From positions 124,001 to 188,000 of the forward strand of contig NZ_FNIB01000004.1 of assembly GCF_900103805.1 (NCBI RefSeq): a DNA stretch of 64,000 nt, in the 5' to 3' direction. The translations under genes and the position numbers were made by a program. Shown piece by piece: positions 20,208-29,561 of the stretch (positions are counted from its first letter, which is position 1; each line of letters begins with the position of its first letter). A model generated the notes under the pieces. It ran no database searches. It had not been told where the DNA came from and worked only from the letters and a program-made list of their open reading frames with translations. The DNA is from Cryobacterium flavum (GTDB lineage Bacteria; Actinomycetota; Actinomycetes; Actinomycetales; Microbacteriaceae).

Positions 20208-20317
20208 CGTCCCGAATACGGACGGGACGGGGCCCAGGCCCCGTCCACGGGCCCAGCTTATAAACTGGGCCCGTGGCCATAGGGTGGGCCCGGTCGTGCA
20301 GACCGGGCCCTGTTCTC
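20208..20317. terminator. Cluster of three to four stacked GC-rich hairpins between convergent dxs and fadB
   Basis: Perfect stems in tandem: 10 bp at 20225-20234/20237-20246 (tight loop), 12 bp at 20245-20256/20265-20276 (loop CTTATAAA), and 10 bp at 20286-20295/20301-20310 followed by TGTTCTCGTT. A fourth, 7-bp stem at 20208-20214/20223-20229 overlaps the first and could form instead of it. They lie between the dxs stop and the fadB stop and can serve as terminators in both directions. Confidence 0.75.
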
Positions 20318-20333
20318 GTTAGTGCAGTGCTCG

Positions 20334-22499
20334 CTAGTTCTGAGCGGATGCCGCCCCGACCGCAGCACCGATCCCGCGGATCGGCGGGGTGTGGAACGTT
20401 CCGCCGAAGACCCGCTCGCTCGCGCCGACCCGGTCGAGGTACGGGGTGATCCCGCCCATCTGGAACGGCCAGCCGGCACCGAGGATCATGCACAGGTCGA
20501 TGTCCTCGGCCGCGTGCACCACGTCGTCGTCCAGCATCCGCTTGATCTCGTCGACCAGGCCATCTTCGACCCGCTGCAGAATCTGCTCGGCCGTCATTGG
20601 AGTGCTTCCGCCGGCGACGATCTTCAGCGCGCCCTTGTCGAAGCCCGTGCGGCGGCCCTTGCCATCGCGCTCGAGGATCTTGCCGTGTTCGGCGAGCTTG
20701 TGCAGGTTGTCACTCTCGAAGAACCGGTCGGGGAACGCCGCATGGTGCGTGTCGAGCACGTGAGCGCCCACGGTGAGGCCGACCAGCTCGAGCAGCTCGA
20801 ACGGGGTCATCGGCAGCCCGAACGGCGCCACAGCGGCCTCAACGACCTCGAACGGGGTTCCGGTGTCGACGGCGTGCATCGCTTCACCGAGCAGCTTGGC
20901 CAGCACCCGGTTCACCACGAAGCCGGGTGTGTCCCTGGTGATCACCGCGTTCTTGCGCAGCTTGCCGGCGATCACCATCGCGGTCGCGAGGGTGACCTCG
21001 TCGGTCTGCGGGGTGTTGACCACTTCGATGAGCGGCATGACCGCCACCGGGTTGAAGAAGTGGAACCCGACCAGGCGCTCCGGGTGGGCCAGCTTCGACC
21101 CGATCTGTTCGACCGAGAGCGACGAGGTGTTCGTGGCCAGAATGGCCTCGGGCGAGATGTACTTCTCGATCTCGGCGAACACCGACTGCTTCACGCCGAG
21201 CTCTTCGAAGACGGCCTCGATCACCCAGTCGGCGTCGGAGAACAACGACTTGTCGGTGGTTCCCGTGACGAGCGCGCGAAGCCGGTTGGCTTCATCCGCT
21301 GAGATGCGGCTCTTGGTCTCGAGGGCCGCGATCTCGCCGTGGATGTACGCCACACCCTTGTCGACGCGTGCCTGGTCGAGGTCGGTGATGACCACTGGCA
21401 CCCGGAGGCGACGCACGAAGAGCAGCGCGAACTGGCTGGCCATGAGGCCCGCGCCAATAACGCCGACCTTGGTGATCGGGCGGGCCAGTTTCTTGTCCGG
21501 CGCTCCGGCGGGGCGCTTGGCGCGCTTCTGCACGAGGTTGAAGGCGTAGATACTGGCCTGCAGCTGGTCTCCGGCGATGAGACCGGCCAGGGCCACGTCC
21601 TCACGCTCGAAGCCCTCGGCGCGCGTGCCGCTCTTGGCCGCCTGCAGCAGGTCGAGTGCCACGTACGGCGACTTCGCGACCTCGCCAATACGGTTCACCA
21701 GCATCTTGCGGGCGATGCCGACGGCGACGTCCCACTTCACCAGGCGTTCGATCTTGCCGGGCACATTCGGGCGGGCCACCGTCGTCGTGCCAGCGATGAC
21801 GCCGTCGGCCCAATCGATGGAGTCTTCGAGGAACCGCGCCGACGTGAACATGACATCAGCGATTCCGAGGGCGAGGGCATCCGCTCCGGTGAGGGTGCGG
21901 TTGTTCTTGAGCGGGTTCTCGATGATGACCTTGAGGGCGTTCTCGATGCCGATCAGGTTGGGCAGCAGGTAGGATCCGCCCCAGCCGGGGATCAGGCCGA
22001 GAAACACCTCGGGCAGCGCGATCGCTGGCACGGCCGCGTCGACGGTGCGGTAGCCGGCGTTCAGGCCGATTTCGAGGCCGCCGCCGAGCGCGAGCCCGTT
22101 GATGAACACGAACGAGGGTACGCCGAGAGTGTCGAGCTTGCCCAGGGCGTGGTGACCGAGCTGGCTGAGCAGCTTGCCGGCTTCGAGCGAGGGAATCTCG
22201 GCCACCTTGCTGAGGTCGGCGCCGGCGGCCAGGATGAACGGCTTGCCGGTGACGGCGACACCGTGGATCTCGCCGCGTCCGGCACGGGCTGTCAGCTCGT
22301 CCATGGTGGCGGCGAATTCGAGCAGGGTGACCGGGCCGAGCGTGTTTGGCCGGGTGTGGTCGCGCCCGTTGTCGAGAGTGACCAGGGCCAGGGTGCGGCC
22401 GCCACCGAGCGGCACGTCGCGCACGAAGGAATGCGTGACGACCTCGTCGGCCGAGATCGCGACGAGCGAGGAGAAATCGAGGGAACTGTAGTCGGTCAT
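20334..22499 (-). CDS. fadB: Fatty acid oxidation complex alpha subunit (enoyl-CoA hydratase / 3-hydroxyacyl-CoA dehydrogenase)
   Basis: ATG at 22499 overlaps the thiolase stop (ATGA), giving 721 residues. The N-terminal crotonase-like domain (about 1-300) has the oxyanion-hole region KPFILAAGADLSK and NGLALGGGLEIGLNAGYR with PEVFLGLIPGWGGSYLL. The NAD-binding domain (from ~335) starts KVGVIGAGLMASQFALLF, followed by FFNPVAVMPLIEVVNTPQT with the dehydrogenase His region, and RDTPGFVVNRVLAKLLGEA. The enzyme hydrates enoyl-CoA and oxidises 3-hydroxyacyl-CoA with NAD+. With the upstream thiolase it forms the trifunctional beta-oxidation set. The first domain has a somewhat unusual start (GGGRTLALVTLDNGRDHTRPN), typical of the actinobacterial subgroup. 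Confidence 0.93.
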   Translation of the reverse strand: MTDYSSLDFSSLVAISADEVVTHSFVRDVPLGGGRTLALVTLDNGRDHTRPNTLGPVTLLEFAATMDELTARAGRGEIHGVAVTGKPFILAAGADLSKVAEIPSLEAGKLLSQLGHHALGKLDTLGVPSFVFINGLALGGGLEIGLNAGYRTVDAAVPAIALPEVFLGLIPGWGGSYLLPNLIGIENALKVIIENPLKNNRTLTGADALALGIADVMFTSARFLEDSIDWADGVIAGTTTVARPNVPGKIERLVKWDVAVGIARKMLVNRIGEVAKSPYVALDLLQAAKSGTRAEGFEREDVALAGLIAGDQLQASIYAFNLVQKRAKRPAGAPDKKLARPITKVGVIGAGLMASQFALLFVRRLRVPVVITDLDQARVDKGVAYIHGEIAALETKSRISADEANRLRALVTGTTDKSLFSDADWVIEAVFEELGVKQSVFAEIEKYISPEAILATNTSSLSVEQIGSKLAHPERLVGFHFFNPVAVMPLIEVVNTPQTDEVTLATAMVIAGKLRKNAVITRDTPGFVVNRVLAKLLGEAMHAVDTGTPFEVVEAAVAPFGLPMTPFELLELVGLTVGAHVLDTHHAAFPDRFFESDNLHKLAEHGKILERDGKGRRTGFDKGALKIVAGGSTPMTAEQILQRVEDGLVDEIKRMLDDDVVHAAEDIDLCMILGAGWPFQMGGITPYLDRVGASERVFGGTFHTPPIRGIGAAVGAASAQN

Positions 22500-23701
22500 C
22501 GCTTGGCTGCCTTCTTGTTGAAGTGCGGGTTTTCCCAAATCACGGTGCCGCCCTGGCCGAGGCCGATGCACATGGCGGTCAGACCGTAGCGCACCTCGGG
22601 GTGCGACTCGAACTGGTGGGCGAGCTGGTTCATCAGGCGAACGCCCGAGGAGGCGAGCGGATGCCCCAGCGCGATCGCCCCGCCATACTCGTTCACGCGG
22701 GGATCTTCGTCGTCAATGCCGAAGTGGTCGAGAAAGGAGATGACCTGCACGGCAAAGGCTTCGTTGAGCTCGAACAGGCCGATGTCGGTGATCGACAGGC
22801 CCGCCTTGCGCAGCGCCTTCTCGGTGGAGGGCACCGGCCCGAGGCCCATGACCTCCGGTTCAACGCCGGCGAAGGCGAAGCTTTTCATGGTCATCTTCAC
22901 GCCGAGGCCAAGTTCCTCGGCCGTGGCGCCGCTGGCCAGCAGGCAAGCGGATGCGCCGTCATTCAGGCCGGAGGCGTTGCCGGCCGTAACGCGGCCGTGC
23001 GAACGGAACGGCGTGCGCAGACCGGCGAGGCCCTCGAGTGTGGTCTCCGGGCGCGGTGCCTCGTCCCGGGTCGCGAGGCCCCAGCCGGATTCGCTGCGCG
23101 TGGCAACGGGAATCAGGTCCGGCTGAATGTTTCCGGCCTCGTAAGCCGCGGCGACCTTCTGCTGGCTGCGCAGTGCGAACCGGTCGGAGCGTTCCTTGGT
23201 GTACGACGGGAACCTGTCGTGAATGCGTTCGGCGGTCGCGCCCATGTTGAGGGCGTCCTCGCTGACCAGCCGCTCGGAGAGGAACCGCGGGTTCGGGTCG
23301 GCCCCGAACCCCATCGGGTGGCGGCCCATGTGCTCGACGCCGCCGGCGATGGCGAGGTCGTAGGCGCCGAAACCGATCGATGATCCCATCATGGTGACGG
23401 CGGTCATCGCCCCGGCGCACATCCGGTCGATGGCGAAACCGGGAACCGATTTCGGCAGGCCGGCCAGCAGCGCGGCCGTGCGCCCCAGGGTCAGTCCCTG
23501 GTCGCCGGTCTGGGTCGTGGCCGCGATCGCGACGTCGTCGATTCGTTCCGGCGGGACGCCGGGGTTACGTTCCATCAGCCCGATAATCGCCTTGACCACG
23601 AGGTCATCGGCTCGGGTGTTCCAATACATGCCCTTTTCGCCGGCGCGTCCGAACGGGGTTCGAACTCCGTCCACAAAAACGACTTCTGCTCTCTCGGCCA
23701 C
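22496..23701 (-). CDS. fadA: Acetyl-CoA C-acyltransferase (thiolase), beta-oxidation
   Basis: The 401-residue thiolase starts at GTG 23701. It carries the family elements: catalytic Cys in FAIDRMCAGAMTAV, GGVEHMGRHPMG, TAGNASGLNDGASA, the NEAFAVQ motif with its Asn-Glu-Ala-Phe, the GGAIALGHPLASSGVR segment with His, and the final active Cys in LTAMCIGLGQGGTVIWE. It cleaves 3-ketoacyl-CoA to acetyl-CoA and a shortened acyl-CoA. The fadB start overlaps its stop by 4 bp, so the two genes are translated as one operon with thiolase first. Confidence 0.94.
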   Translation of the reverse strand: MAERAEVVFVDGVRTPFGRAGEKGMYWNTRADDLVVKAIIGLMERNPGVPPERIDDVAIAATTQTGDQGLTLGRTAALLAGLPKSVPGFAIDRMCAGAMTAVTMMGSSIGFGAYDLAIAGGVEHMGRHPMGFGADPNPRFLSERLVSEDALNMGATAERIHDRFPSYTKERSDRFALRSQQKVAAAYEAGNIQPDLIPVATRSESGWGLATRDEAPRPETTLEGLAGLRTPFRSHGRVTAGNASGLNDGASACLLASGATAEELGLGVKMTMKSFAFAGVEPEVMGLGPVPSTEKALRKAGLSITDIGLFELNEAFAVQVISFLDHFGIDDEDPRVNEYGGAIALGHPLASSGVRLMNQLAHQFESHPEVRYGLTAMCIGLGQGGTVIWENPHFNKKAAKR

Positions 23702-23811
23702 AATGCCTCCCGTAGATGATTCACGCAGACGCGGCCGCTTGGCATCGCATCTGCAAGGTCTGGTCCGATCCTAGAGTGGCAAAAATGGCCGCCCGAATCG
23801 TTTGCCGGTTT

Positions 23812-25035
23812 CTACGACTCCAGATCCGAGGCCGGGTCGGCCGTTTGTGGAACTTCTACAAAAGCATCCGCTATTAATTGTGCGGTCACGTCAACTTGCC
23901 AGTGCCGTGCTCCCAAATTGGTCAAGGCTTGTCCAACGGATGCCGCATCCAGCGGCTCCGGCGGCGTCCAGGCCACCCGACGCAGGTAGTCGGGCGTGAG
24001 CAGATTCTCCAGGGGAATCTCGACCTTGTCTGAGAGGGCCTGCAGTGCGGCGCGTGCCGCTTTGTAGCGCACGTCGGCTTCCGGATTGCGGTCGGCCCAC
24101 GCCCGAGGCGGTGGCAGGGTGTCGTTGCTCGCCTTGAGCGCGGGCAGGTCAGTGGTGGCGCGGCCGCGCTGGATCGCAGCCCACCAGCGGTCGAGCTCGT
24201 TGCGGCTCGCCCGACCATTGAACTCGCGCAGGTCGGAGAGCGCCTGCCGGGTCGCCGGAAGAACCCGGGCGGCAGCGAGCAGGGAGGCGTCGGGCACGAG
24301 ACGGCCGGGGGAGACGTCCACGTCGCGCGCGAACTCGTCGCGGGCCAACCAGAGTTCCCGGGCGACAGCGAGGTTGCGCTGGCTGCGCAGCGAGTGCAGA
24401 CCCGACAGTCGCCGCCACGGGTCGACTCGGGCGGCCTTGGCCTCCTTGGACAGGGTCGCGGCGAATTCCTGGGCGGCAATCTCGGTCTTGTCGGACTCGA
24501 CCAGCAGGTCGACCATGCGATCGCGCAGGTCGGGCAGGAGCTCGACGTCGAGGGCGGCGTAAACCAGCCAGGATTCGGGCAGGGGCCTCGTCGACCAGTT
24601 CGCCGCTGAATGTTCCTTGGCGAGGTGAATTCCGAGCAGCTCTTCCACCACGGCGCCGAGGCCGACCCGCGGAATACCGAGCAGCCGCGCGGCAAGCTCG
24701 GTGTCGAAGATGTGTGCCGGGTCGAGGCCGACCTCACGCAGGCAGGCGAGGTCCTGACTCGCGGCGTGCAGGATCCATTCCTCATCGGCCAGCGCTTCGT
24801 TCAGCTCGTAGAAATCGCCGATCGGCGGCGGGTCGAACAGAAACGTGCCAGCGCCGCGGCGATAGATCTGAATCAGGTACGCGCGTTGCGAGTAGGTGAA
24901 ACCGGATGCCCGCTCAGCGTCGACCCCGACCGGCCCGTTACCGGCGGCCAGGGCGGCGGTGGCGGCGAGGTAGGCCTCGCGGGTGTCAACGACCTGGTGT
25001 TGGACGGTGCTCTGCTTGGACTGCAATTCAGCCAC
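23812..25035 (-). CDS. rnd: Ribonuclease D-like 3'-5' exonuclease with HRDC domain
   Basis: GTG at 25035 is taken as start (8-bp overlap with the DUF3000 stop), giving 407 residues; the frame runs further upstream inside DUF3000. The DEDDy exonuclease domain (about 1-200) shows motif I in VGVDAERASGF (Asp-Ala-Glu), motif II in ILHAASQDLACL, and motif III in WLVYAALDVELL with the active-site Tyr and Asp. HRDC-like helical segments follow (WRRLSGLHSLRSQRNLAVARELWLARDEFAR). RNase D enzymes trim tRNA 3' ends and other structured RNAs. The gene pair DUF3000-rnd is a common actinobacterial arrangement. Confidence 0.92.
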   Translation of the reverse strand: MAELQSKQSTVQHQVVDTREAYLAATAALAAGNGPVGVDAERASGFTYSQRAYLIQIYRRGAGTFLFDPPPIGDFYELNEALADEEWILHAASQDLACLREVGLDPAHIFDTELAARLLGIPRVGLGAVVEELLGIHLAKEHSAANWSTRPLPESWLVYAALDVELLPDLRDRMVDLLVESDKTEIAAQEFAATLSKEAKAARVDPWRRLSGLHSLRSQRNLAVARELWLARDEFARDVDVSPGRLVPDASLLAAARVLPATRQALSDLREFNGRASRNELDRWWAAIQRGRATTDLPALKASNDTLPPPRAWADRNPEADVRYKAARAALQALSDKVEIPLENLLTPDYLRRVAWTPPEPLDAASVGQALTNLGARHWQVDVTAQLIADAFVEVPQTADPASDLES

Positions 25036-25618
25036 GGGCTGCTCGGCGTGCTGACAACATACTGACTCCTTCCCCAGCGGGAGGGAGGCCGGCCAGCATG
25101 CAGAGCAGCTCGCCCCAGCCCTCGACGTGGGCGGTGAGATTGTGATCCAGGGGTGTCCACGACGCGCGCAGCTCAATCTGCGCGCCATCCCCCTGTTTGG
25201 CGAGTTCGCCAAAGCCTGACGAGATTATTTTAGTCGCCGTTCCGGAGGCCGCGGTGTACCGGGCCTTGCGGGAGTTGAGAGCGTCGACGAGCCAGGCCCA
25301 GGTGACCTCGGCCAGAAACGGGTCGAGGCCGATCTCCACTTCGAGCGGTGCCTGCGCGAAACAGACCACGCGAAAGGCTCCGTTCCAGCCTTCGGGCTCC
25401 TCCGGGTCATAGAGCAGAATGAAGCGACCGGTACCCAGGTCGGAATCGCTTCCGTGCCGCACCGGCTGGATATTCGCGGCCAGGGCGATCGAATACGGGG
25501 CGAGCTGGGCGGGCGCGGCAATTTCGGTGACGACTAATTCGGCCCGGCTCGTGGCGCGGCGAATCGCGGTCAATGCCGCGGCAAACTCCGCGGGGAGCGA
25601 TTGATCTGTTTCGGGCAC
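25028..25618 (-). CDS. DUF3000 domain-containing protein
   Basis: This 196-residue soluble protein (GTG start) matches the actinobacterial DUF3000 family: FAAALTAIRRATSRAELVVTEIAAP, ALAANIQP, GRFILLYDPEEPEGWNGAFRVVCFAQAPLE, DPFLAEVTWAWLVDAL and ASWTPLDHNLTAHVEGWGELLCMLAGLPP. Function is unknown; no catalytic residues stand out. It is followed in the same transcript by the RNase D gene, with an 8-bp overlap, which suggests a linked role in RNA metabolism. That link is an inference from co-location only. Confidence 0.9.
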   Translation of the reverse strand: MPETDQSLPAEFAAALTAIRRATSRAELVVTEIAAPAQLAPYSIALAANIQPVRHGSDSDLGTGRFILLYDPEEPEGWNGAFRVVCFAQAPLEVEIGLDPFLAEVTWAWLVDALNSRKARYTAASGTATKIISSGFGELAKQGDGAQIELRASWTPLDHNLTAHVEGWGELLCMLAGLPPAGEGVSMLSARRAARG

Positions 25619-25682
25619 GTCTGCAGACTAGAGTTTTTTCTGGGTGTTGTCCGTGAGGCACGCCGACCAGTCGGAGGTGCAC

Positions 25683-26894
25683 ATGCACGACCCACAGCCC
25701 CCAAACGAGCGCCACCACCACGTTCTGCGTGCGATTCTCGGCCTCACCGGTATCGTCGTCGCGGGCTCCGCCGTAGCTGTCGTGAGCGCCGTCGGTGTGC
25801 TCTCTGCGGTCATGGCAAAGACCATCGTCACCCCGCCGACAGCGCGGACCGACGACACCAGGGTCGTCGCGGTCGACCTGCCGAACGCGACCATCACGCT
25901 GCAACGCCACCGCGATTCCGTGCTGCCTGGCGACTACAGCTTCTTCTTCAGCGCCGGCACCGGCCACGCCCGGGTCGGTGAGATCACCGCGCGCACGGCG
26001 ACGACCGTCACCCGGCGCATCCTCGCTGTCGACTACGGTGACCTCCAGGTGGCCCGCCGTGGCCGGTTCAGCGGCTGGCTCTATCAGGGCCCTGCCGATC
26101 TGGGCTTCGAATGGACCGAGGTCGCCGTTCCCGCACCCCTCGGACTCGCTCCCGCGTGGCTCTTTCCAGCGGATGCCGAGGCCCGGTCGACACGGTGGGT
26201 GATCCAGGTGCACGGTCGGGCGGTGCGCCGCGAGGAGGCCTTGCGGGCGGTGCCGGTCTTTCGCGCGGCCGGTTACACGTCGTTGCTCGTCTCCTATCGC
26301 AACGACGGCGACGCCCCCGCGAGCGCTGACGGTCGGTACGGCCTCGGCGACACCGAATGGCCCGACGTGGACGCCGCGATCGACTACGCCGCCGCGCACG
26401 GTGCGACGAGCATCGTGCTGATGGGCTGGTCGATGGGCGGCGCCGTGGTGTTGCAGACCCTCACCCGCAGCGCGCACCCGCACCGGATCAGCGGTGTCGT
26501 GCTGGAATCTCCCGTAATCGACTGGACCGACGTTGTCGCAGCGCAGGCGAGAGACCGGCGGCTGCCGGTTCTGATCGCCCGCGGCGCGGTCGCAGTTATG
26601 GGCGCAGGCTGGGCCAGGCGCCTCACCGGGCAGACCGAGCCGATCGATTTCAAGCGGCTCGACTTTGTGGCCAGGGCGCGCGACCTGCACCGGCCCATTC
26701 TGCTGCTGCACAGCGACGACGACGGCTTCGTGCCGGCCACCGGGTCGCGCCGGCTGGCCGGGCTCCGGCCCGACACAGTGACCTTCGTGGCGTTCAGCGA
26801 AGCCCGGCATACCAAACTGTGGAACTACGATCCCGCCCGGTGGAACGCCGAGATCGCGGCCTGGCTGGCCGCGCTGCCGAGTTCCGCGGTCTGA
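25683..26894 (+). CDS. Alpha/beta hydrolase with N-terminal membrane segment
   Basis: ATG at 25683 follows GGAGG with 5-nt spacing and gives 403 residues. An N-terminal hydrophobic helix (about 17-45, ILGLTGIVVAGSAVAVVSAVGVLSAVM) anchors the protein or acts as a signal. The C-terminal alpha/beta-hydrolase domain shows the nucleophile elbow GWSMGGAV (Ser), the oxyanion segment VIQVHGRAVRREE, an acid residue in LLHSDDDGFVP and a terminal His in SEARHTKLWNYDP. Substrate unknown; the fold covers esterases, lipases and peptidases. It is convergent with sufE, 3 bp apart. Confidence 0.85.
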   Translation: MHDPQPPNERHHHVLRAILGLTGIVVAGSAVAVVSAVGVLSAVMAKTIVTPPTARTDDTRVVAVDLPNATITLQRHRDSVLPGDYSFFFSAGTGHARVGEITARTATTVTRRILAVDYGDLQVARRGRFSGWLYQGPADLGFEWTEVAVPAPLGLAPAWLFPADAEARSTRWVIQVHGRAVRREEALRAVPVFRAAGYTSLLVSYRNDGDAPASADGRYGLGDTEWPDVDAAIDYAAAHGATSIVLMGWSMGGAVVLQTLTRSAHPHRISGVVLESPVIDWTDVVAAQARDRRLPVLIARGAVAVMGAGWARRLTGQTEPIDFKRLDFVARARDLHRPILLLHSDDDGFVPATGSRRLAGLRPDTVTFVAFSEARHTKLWNYDPARWNAEIAAWLAALPSSAV

Positions 26895-26897
26895 GGA

Positions 26898-27326
26898 TCA
26901 GGCGGCGAGGCGATCCCGGAGCTGACGTTTGGCCCGGCCGAGCATCGCGCTCATGCCGCGCAGGCGCAGCGGAGACACTGCCTCGCTCAGACCGATCGAC
27001 TGCGAATAGTCGTCGGGAACCGCCAGCACCTCCTCGGCGCTAAGGCCGTCCAGGCCCTGGGCCAGGATCGACGCGAACCCGCGGGTGGTCGGCGACTCTC
27101 GCGGTGCTGTCGCGTGCAGGTGAAACGCGCCGTCGGCATCCACTTCGACGAAGATGAACACTGGGGACTGGCATTCAATGACTCGTTCGAGCAGATCGGG
27201 GTGGTCCTGAAATTTCTGCGGAAGTTCGGGCAACTCGTTGGCGAACTCCAGCAGCAGGAGCAAACGGTCCTTCTGCTCGAGCGCGAGAAAGTCCTCGCGA
27301 ATCTCATTCAGCAGGTCCGTGCTCAC
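26898..27326 (-). CDS. sufE: SufE-family cysteine desulfuration protein
   Basis: GTG at 27326 overlaps the sulfurtransferase stop by 4 bp and gives 142 residues; the longer open frame upstream is the shadow of that gene. The fold core is present: [42 protein letters not shown] with the sulfur-accepting Cys52, and [33 protein letters not shown]. SufE proteins take persulfide sulfur from cysteine desulfurase SufS and pass it on for Fe-S cluster assembly. Here it is cotranscribed with a rhodanese-type sulfurtransferase, a frequent actinobacterial pair. No suf cluster is nearby. Confidence 0.9.
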   Translation of the reverse strand: MSTDLLNEIREDFLALEQKDRLLLLLEFANELPELPQKFQDHPDLLERVIECQSPVFIFVEVDADGAFHLHATAPRESPTTRGFASILAQGLDGLSAEEVLAVPDDYSQSIGLSEAVSPLRLRGMSAMLGRAKRQLRDRLAA

Positions 27327-28228
27327 GGGCGCGGCGCCGGTGCAGTTCCGGGCGCGCTGCCGACCGCGATCGGCACGGCCACGGCGTTGCCCCATTCGGT
27401 CCAGGAACCGTCGTAGTTGCGCACGTTGTCGAAGCCGAGCAGGTGGGTCAGCACGAACCAGGTGTGGCTCGACCGCTCGCCGATGCGGCAATAGGCGATC
27501 ACGTCGTCGCCCGCGGCGAGTCCAGCTTCGCCTAGGTAGATGCCGTCGAGTTCGGAGCGGGTACGAAAAGTGGAGTCGGTGGCCGCGGCCCTGGCCCACG
27601 GGACAGAGGCGGCGGAAGGAATGTGGCCGCCGCGCAGGGCGCCCTCTTCGGGGTAGGCGGGCATCGTCGTGCGGGCGCCGCTGTATTCCTCGTCGGAGCG
27701 CACGTCGATGAGCGGGTTACCGAAGTGAGCGAGAACATCCGCTTTGAACGCACGAATCGGGACATCATTACGCTCGATCACGGGGTAATCCGTGCGGGTG
27801 ACCGGGGATGCCGTCGTGGTGATCTCGCGGTCTTCGGCGAGCCACTTGGTGCGTCCGCCGTCGAGCAGGCGAACATCGTCGTGGCCGAACAGGGTGAACA
27901 CCCAGAGGGCATAGGCGGCCCACCAGTTGCTCTTGTCGCCATAGATGACGACCGTGCTGTCGCGGGTGATGCCCTTGCTGGTCATGAGCGCGGAGAAGGC
28001 AGCACCGTCGATGTAGTCACGGTTGACCTTGTCGTTGAGGTCGGTGTGCCAATCGATCTTCACCGAGCCGGGGATGTGCCCCACCTCGTAGAGCAAAACG
28101 TCTTCGTCGGACTCCACAACGACCAGTCCGGCGTCACCGCGGTGTTCGGCCAGCCATTGGGTCGAAACCAGTTTGGATGGGTGGGCGTAGGCGGCAAACT
28201 TTTCGGTCGGGTCGAACGGGGCAGACAT
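27323..28228 (-). CDS. sseA: Thiosulfate/3-mercaptopyruvate sulfurtransferase (two-domain rhodanese)
   Basis: The 301-residue protein has two rhodanese domains: an inactive N-terminal one ([46 protein letters not shown]) and a catalytic C-terminal one ending [17 protein letters not shown], where Cys247 is the sulfur-carrying residue. The CRxGERS loop is the form common to actinobacterial thiosulfate sulfurtransferases such as SseA/CysA2. It is followed by sufE with a 4-bp overlap, suggesting that both move sulfane sulfur, though the donor in the cell is not established by sequence. Confidence 0.93.
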   Translation of the reverse strand: MSAPFDPTEKFAAYAHPSKLVSTQWLAEHRGDAGLVVVESDEDVLLYEVGHIPGSVKIDWHTDLNDKVNRDYIDGAAFSALMTSKGITRDSTVVIYGDKSNWWAAYALWVFTLFGHDDVRLLDGGRTKWLAEDREITTTASPVTRTDYPVIERNDVPIRAFKADVLAHFGNPLIDVRSDEEYSGARTTMPAYPEEGALRGGHIPSAASVPWARAAATDSTFRTRSELDGIYLGEAGLAAGDDVIAYCRIGERSSHTWFVLTHLLGFDNVRNYDGSWTEWGNAVAVPIAVGSAPGTAPAPRP

Positions 28229-28362
28229 GTAACCTCCATGTGGACCGGATGCATACGGATTCGGGTTGACCGCGGATTAGGCTTATCTGGCCCACCACTT
28301 AAACTTACGCGGTGCCGGCATCCAGCGCATTCGCAGCAGCAGAACGAGAACGGGCGTTTCCA

Positions 28363-29415
28363 ATGGCACCAGAGGCCCACCAGAAGGCACAGCACACGGT
28401 TCCGCAACTGGCCGAACGCACCCCCAGCATCACGGGCCGGGAAATCGTGGCCGAGTTGGTGCCGCCTCCCCAGTTTGAACACGCCTCGTTCGAGAATTAC
28501 CGGCCCGATCATGACTACCCATCTCAGGTCGCGGCCGTCGAAAAGTTGCAGGAGTTCGTGAATCCCCGGCCGGCCGGGTTCTTCTCTCGTCGCCGCCAGG
28601 CCAAGGACGACCTGCCCGGCATCTACCTGGACGGTGGGTTCGGTGTCGGCAAGACGCACCTGCTCGCCGCGCTCTGGCATGCCGCGACCGGCCCGAAATA
28701 TTTCGGAACTTTCATTGAGTACACGGCCCTGGTGGGGGCGCTGGGCTACCAGGAGACCATCAAGGAGCTGCGCAGCGCGGAGCTCATCTGCATCGACGAG
28801 TTCGAGCTCGATGATCCGGGCGACACCATGGTGATGACCCGGTTGCTCGGCGAACTGGTCGCCACCGGCACCCGCGTCGCTGCCACGTCGAACACCCCGC
28901 CCAACTCGCTCGGCGAGGGCCGGTTCGCCGCCCAGGACTTTCTGCGCGAGATCTCGGCCATGAGTGCCAACTTCGAGACCCTGCGCATCGACGGCCTCGA
29001 CTACCGTCGCCGCAATGTCACCGGTCAGGCCGTGGCTGTGGAGCCTGAGGCACGTGAACACCTGGTTAACACGCTGCTCGGGCGCGGTTCCAAGGTCACC
29101 GAAGACGATTTCGGATCCCTGATTCGTCACCTCGGCACGGTGCATCCGTCGAAGTACGTCAAGGTCATTCGCGACGTCGAGGTCATCGCCCTGCGCGGCG
29201 TTTTCCTGCTGACCGATCAGTCAGACGCCCTGCGGCTGGTGGCGTTCATCGACCGGGTCTACGACGCTGAGATTCCGATCGTCGCCAGTGGGCGCCCACT
29301 CAATGAGGTCTTCGACGACGAGATGATGGCAGGCGGGTACCGCAAGAAATACCAGCGCTCCCAGTCGCGCATGGTCGCGCTCACCACGGGAGAACTGCCG
29401 CCGCACACCGACTGA
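28363..29415 (+). CDS. zapE: Cell division protein ZapE / AFG1-like ATPase
   Basis: ATG at 28363 is chosen (350 residues); GTG at 28312 in the same frame would add 17 residues, and neither has a strong ribosome binding site. The AFG1-like ATPase has Walker A GGFGVGKTHLL, Walker B LICIDEFELDD with the family-typical DEFEL, and the sensor region VAATSNTPPNSLGEGRFAAQDFLREI. It lacks other domains. In E. coli ZapE is an ATPase that interacts with FtsZ under stress; in actinobacteria the role is untested. It is divergent from the sulfurtransferase and followed by the amt region. Confidence 0.9.
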   Translation: MAPEAHQKAQHTVPQLAERTPSITGREIVAELVPPPQFEHASFENYRPDHDYPSQVAAVEKLQEFVNPRPAGFFSRRRQAKDDLPGIYLDGGFGVGKTHLLAALWHAATGPKYFGTFIEYTALVGALGYQETIKELRSAELICIDEFELDDPGDTMVMTRLLGELVATGTRVAATSNTPPNSLGEGRFAAQDFLREISAMSANFETLRIDGLDYRRRNVTGQAVAVEPEAREHLVNTLLGRGSKVTEDDFGSLIRHLGTVHPSKYVKVIRDVEVIALRGVFLLTDQSDALRLVAFIDRVYDAEIPIVASGRPLNEVFDDEMMAGGYRKKYQRSQSRMVALTTGELPPHTD

Positions 29416-29466
29416 CCACGCCAGTCGAGGTGCACGAAACACGCTTTTAACATTGAGCTCATTTCT

Positions 29467-29504
29467 GTTACCTGCCGGAAACATTCGTCGTTGGCGGCTG
29501 AAAC
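29467..29504 (+). promoter_or_regulatory. GlnR-type box upstream of the amt pseudogene
   Basis: The sequence reads GTTAC-n6-GAAAC-n6-CGTTG-n6-GAAAC, with the half-sites spaced exactly as in the actinobacterial GlnR consensus (gTnAC-n6-GaAAC repeated 22 bp on). It ends 11 bp before a possible -10 element (AATAGT at 29515-29520). The third element is a poor match. The same architecture occurs before the intact amt gene. Confidence 0.75.
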
Positions 29505-29561
29505 CAACTGCCGGAATAGTTTCGCCCAATTCATTTTTTCGGGCGAAAGGCAACTGGGCTG

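Noticed and set aside
23812..25212. Longer RNase D starting at 25212
   Set aside because: The extra 59 residues lie inside the DUF3000 gene in another frame and do not match the exonuclease; GTG 25035 fits the domain start.
28312..28362. Upstream GTG start for the ZapE gene
   Set aside because: It adds 17 residues with no family match; ATG 28363 fits the usual N-terminal length, though the upstream signal is weak for both.
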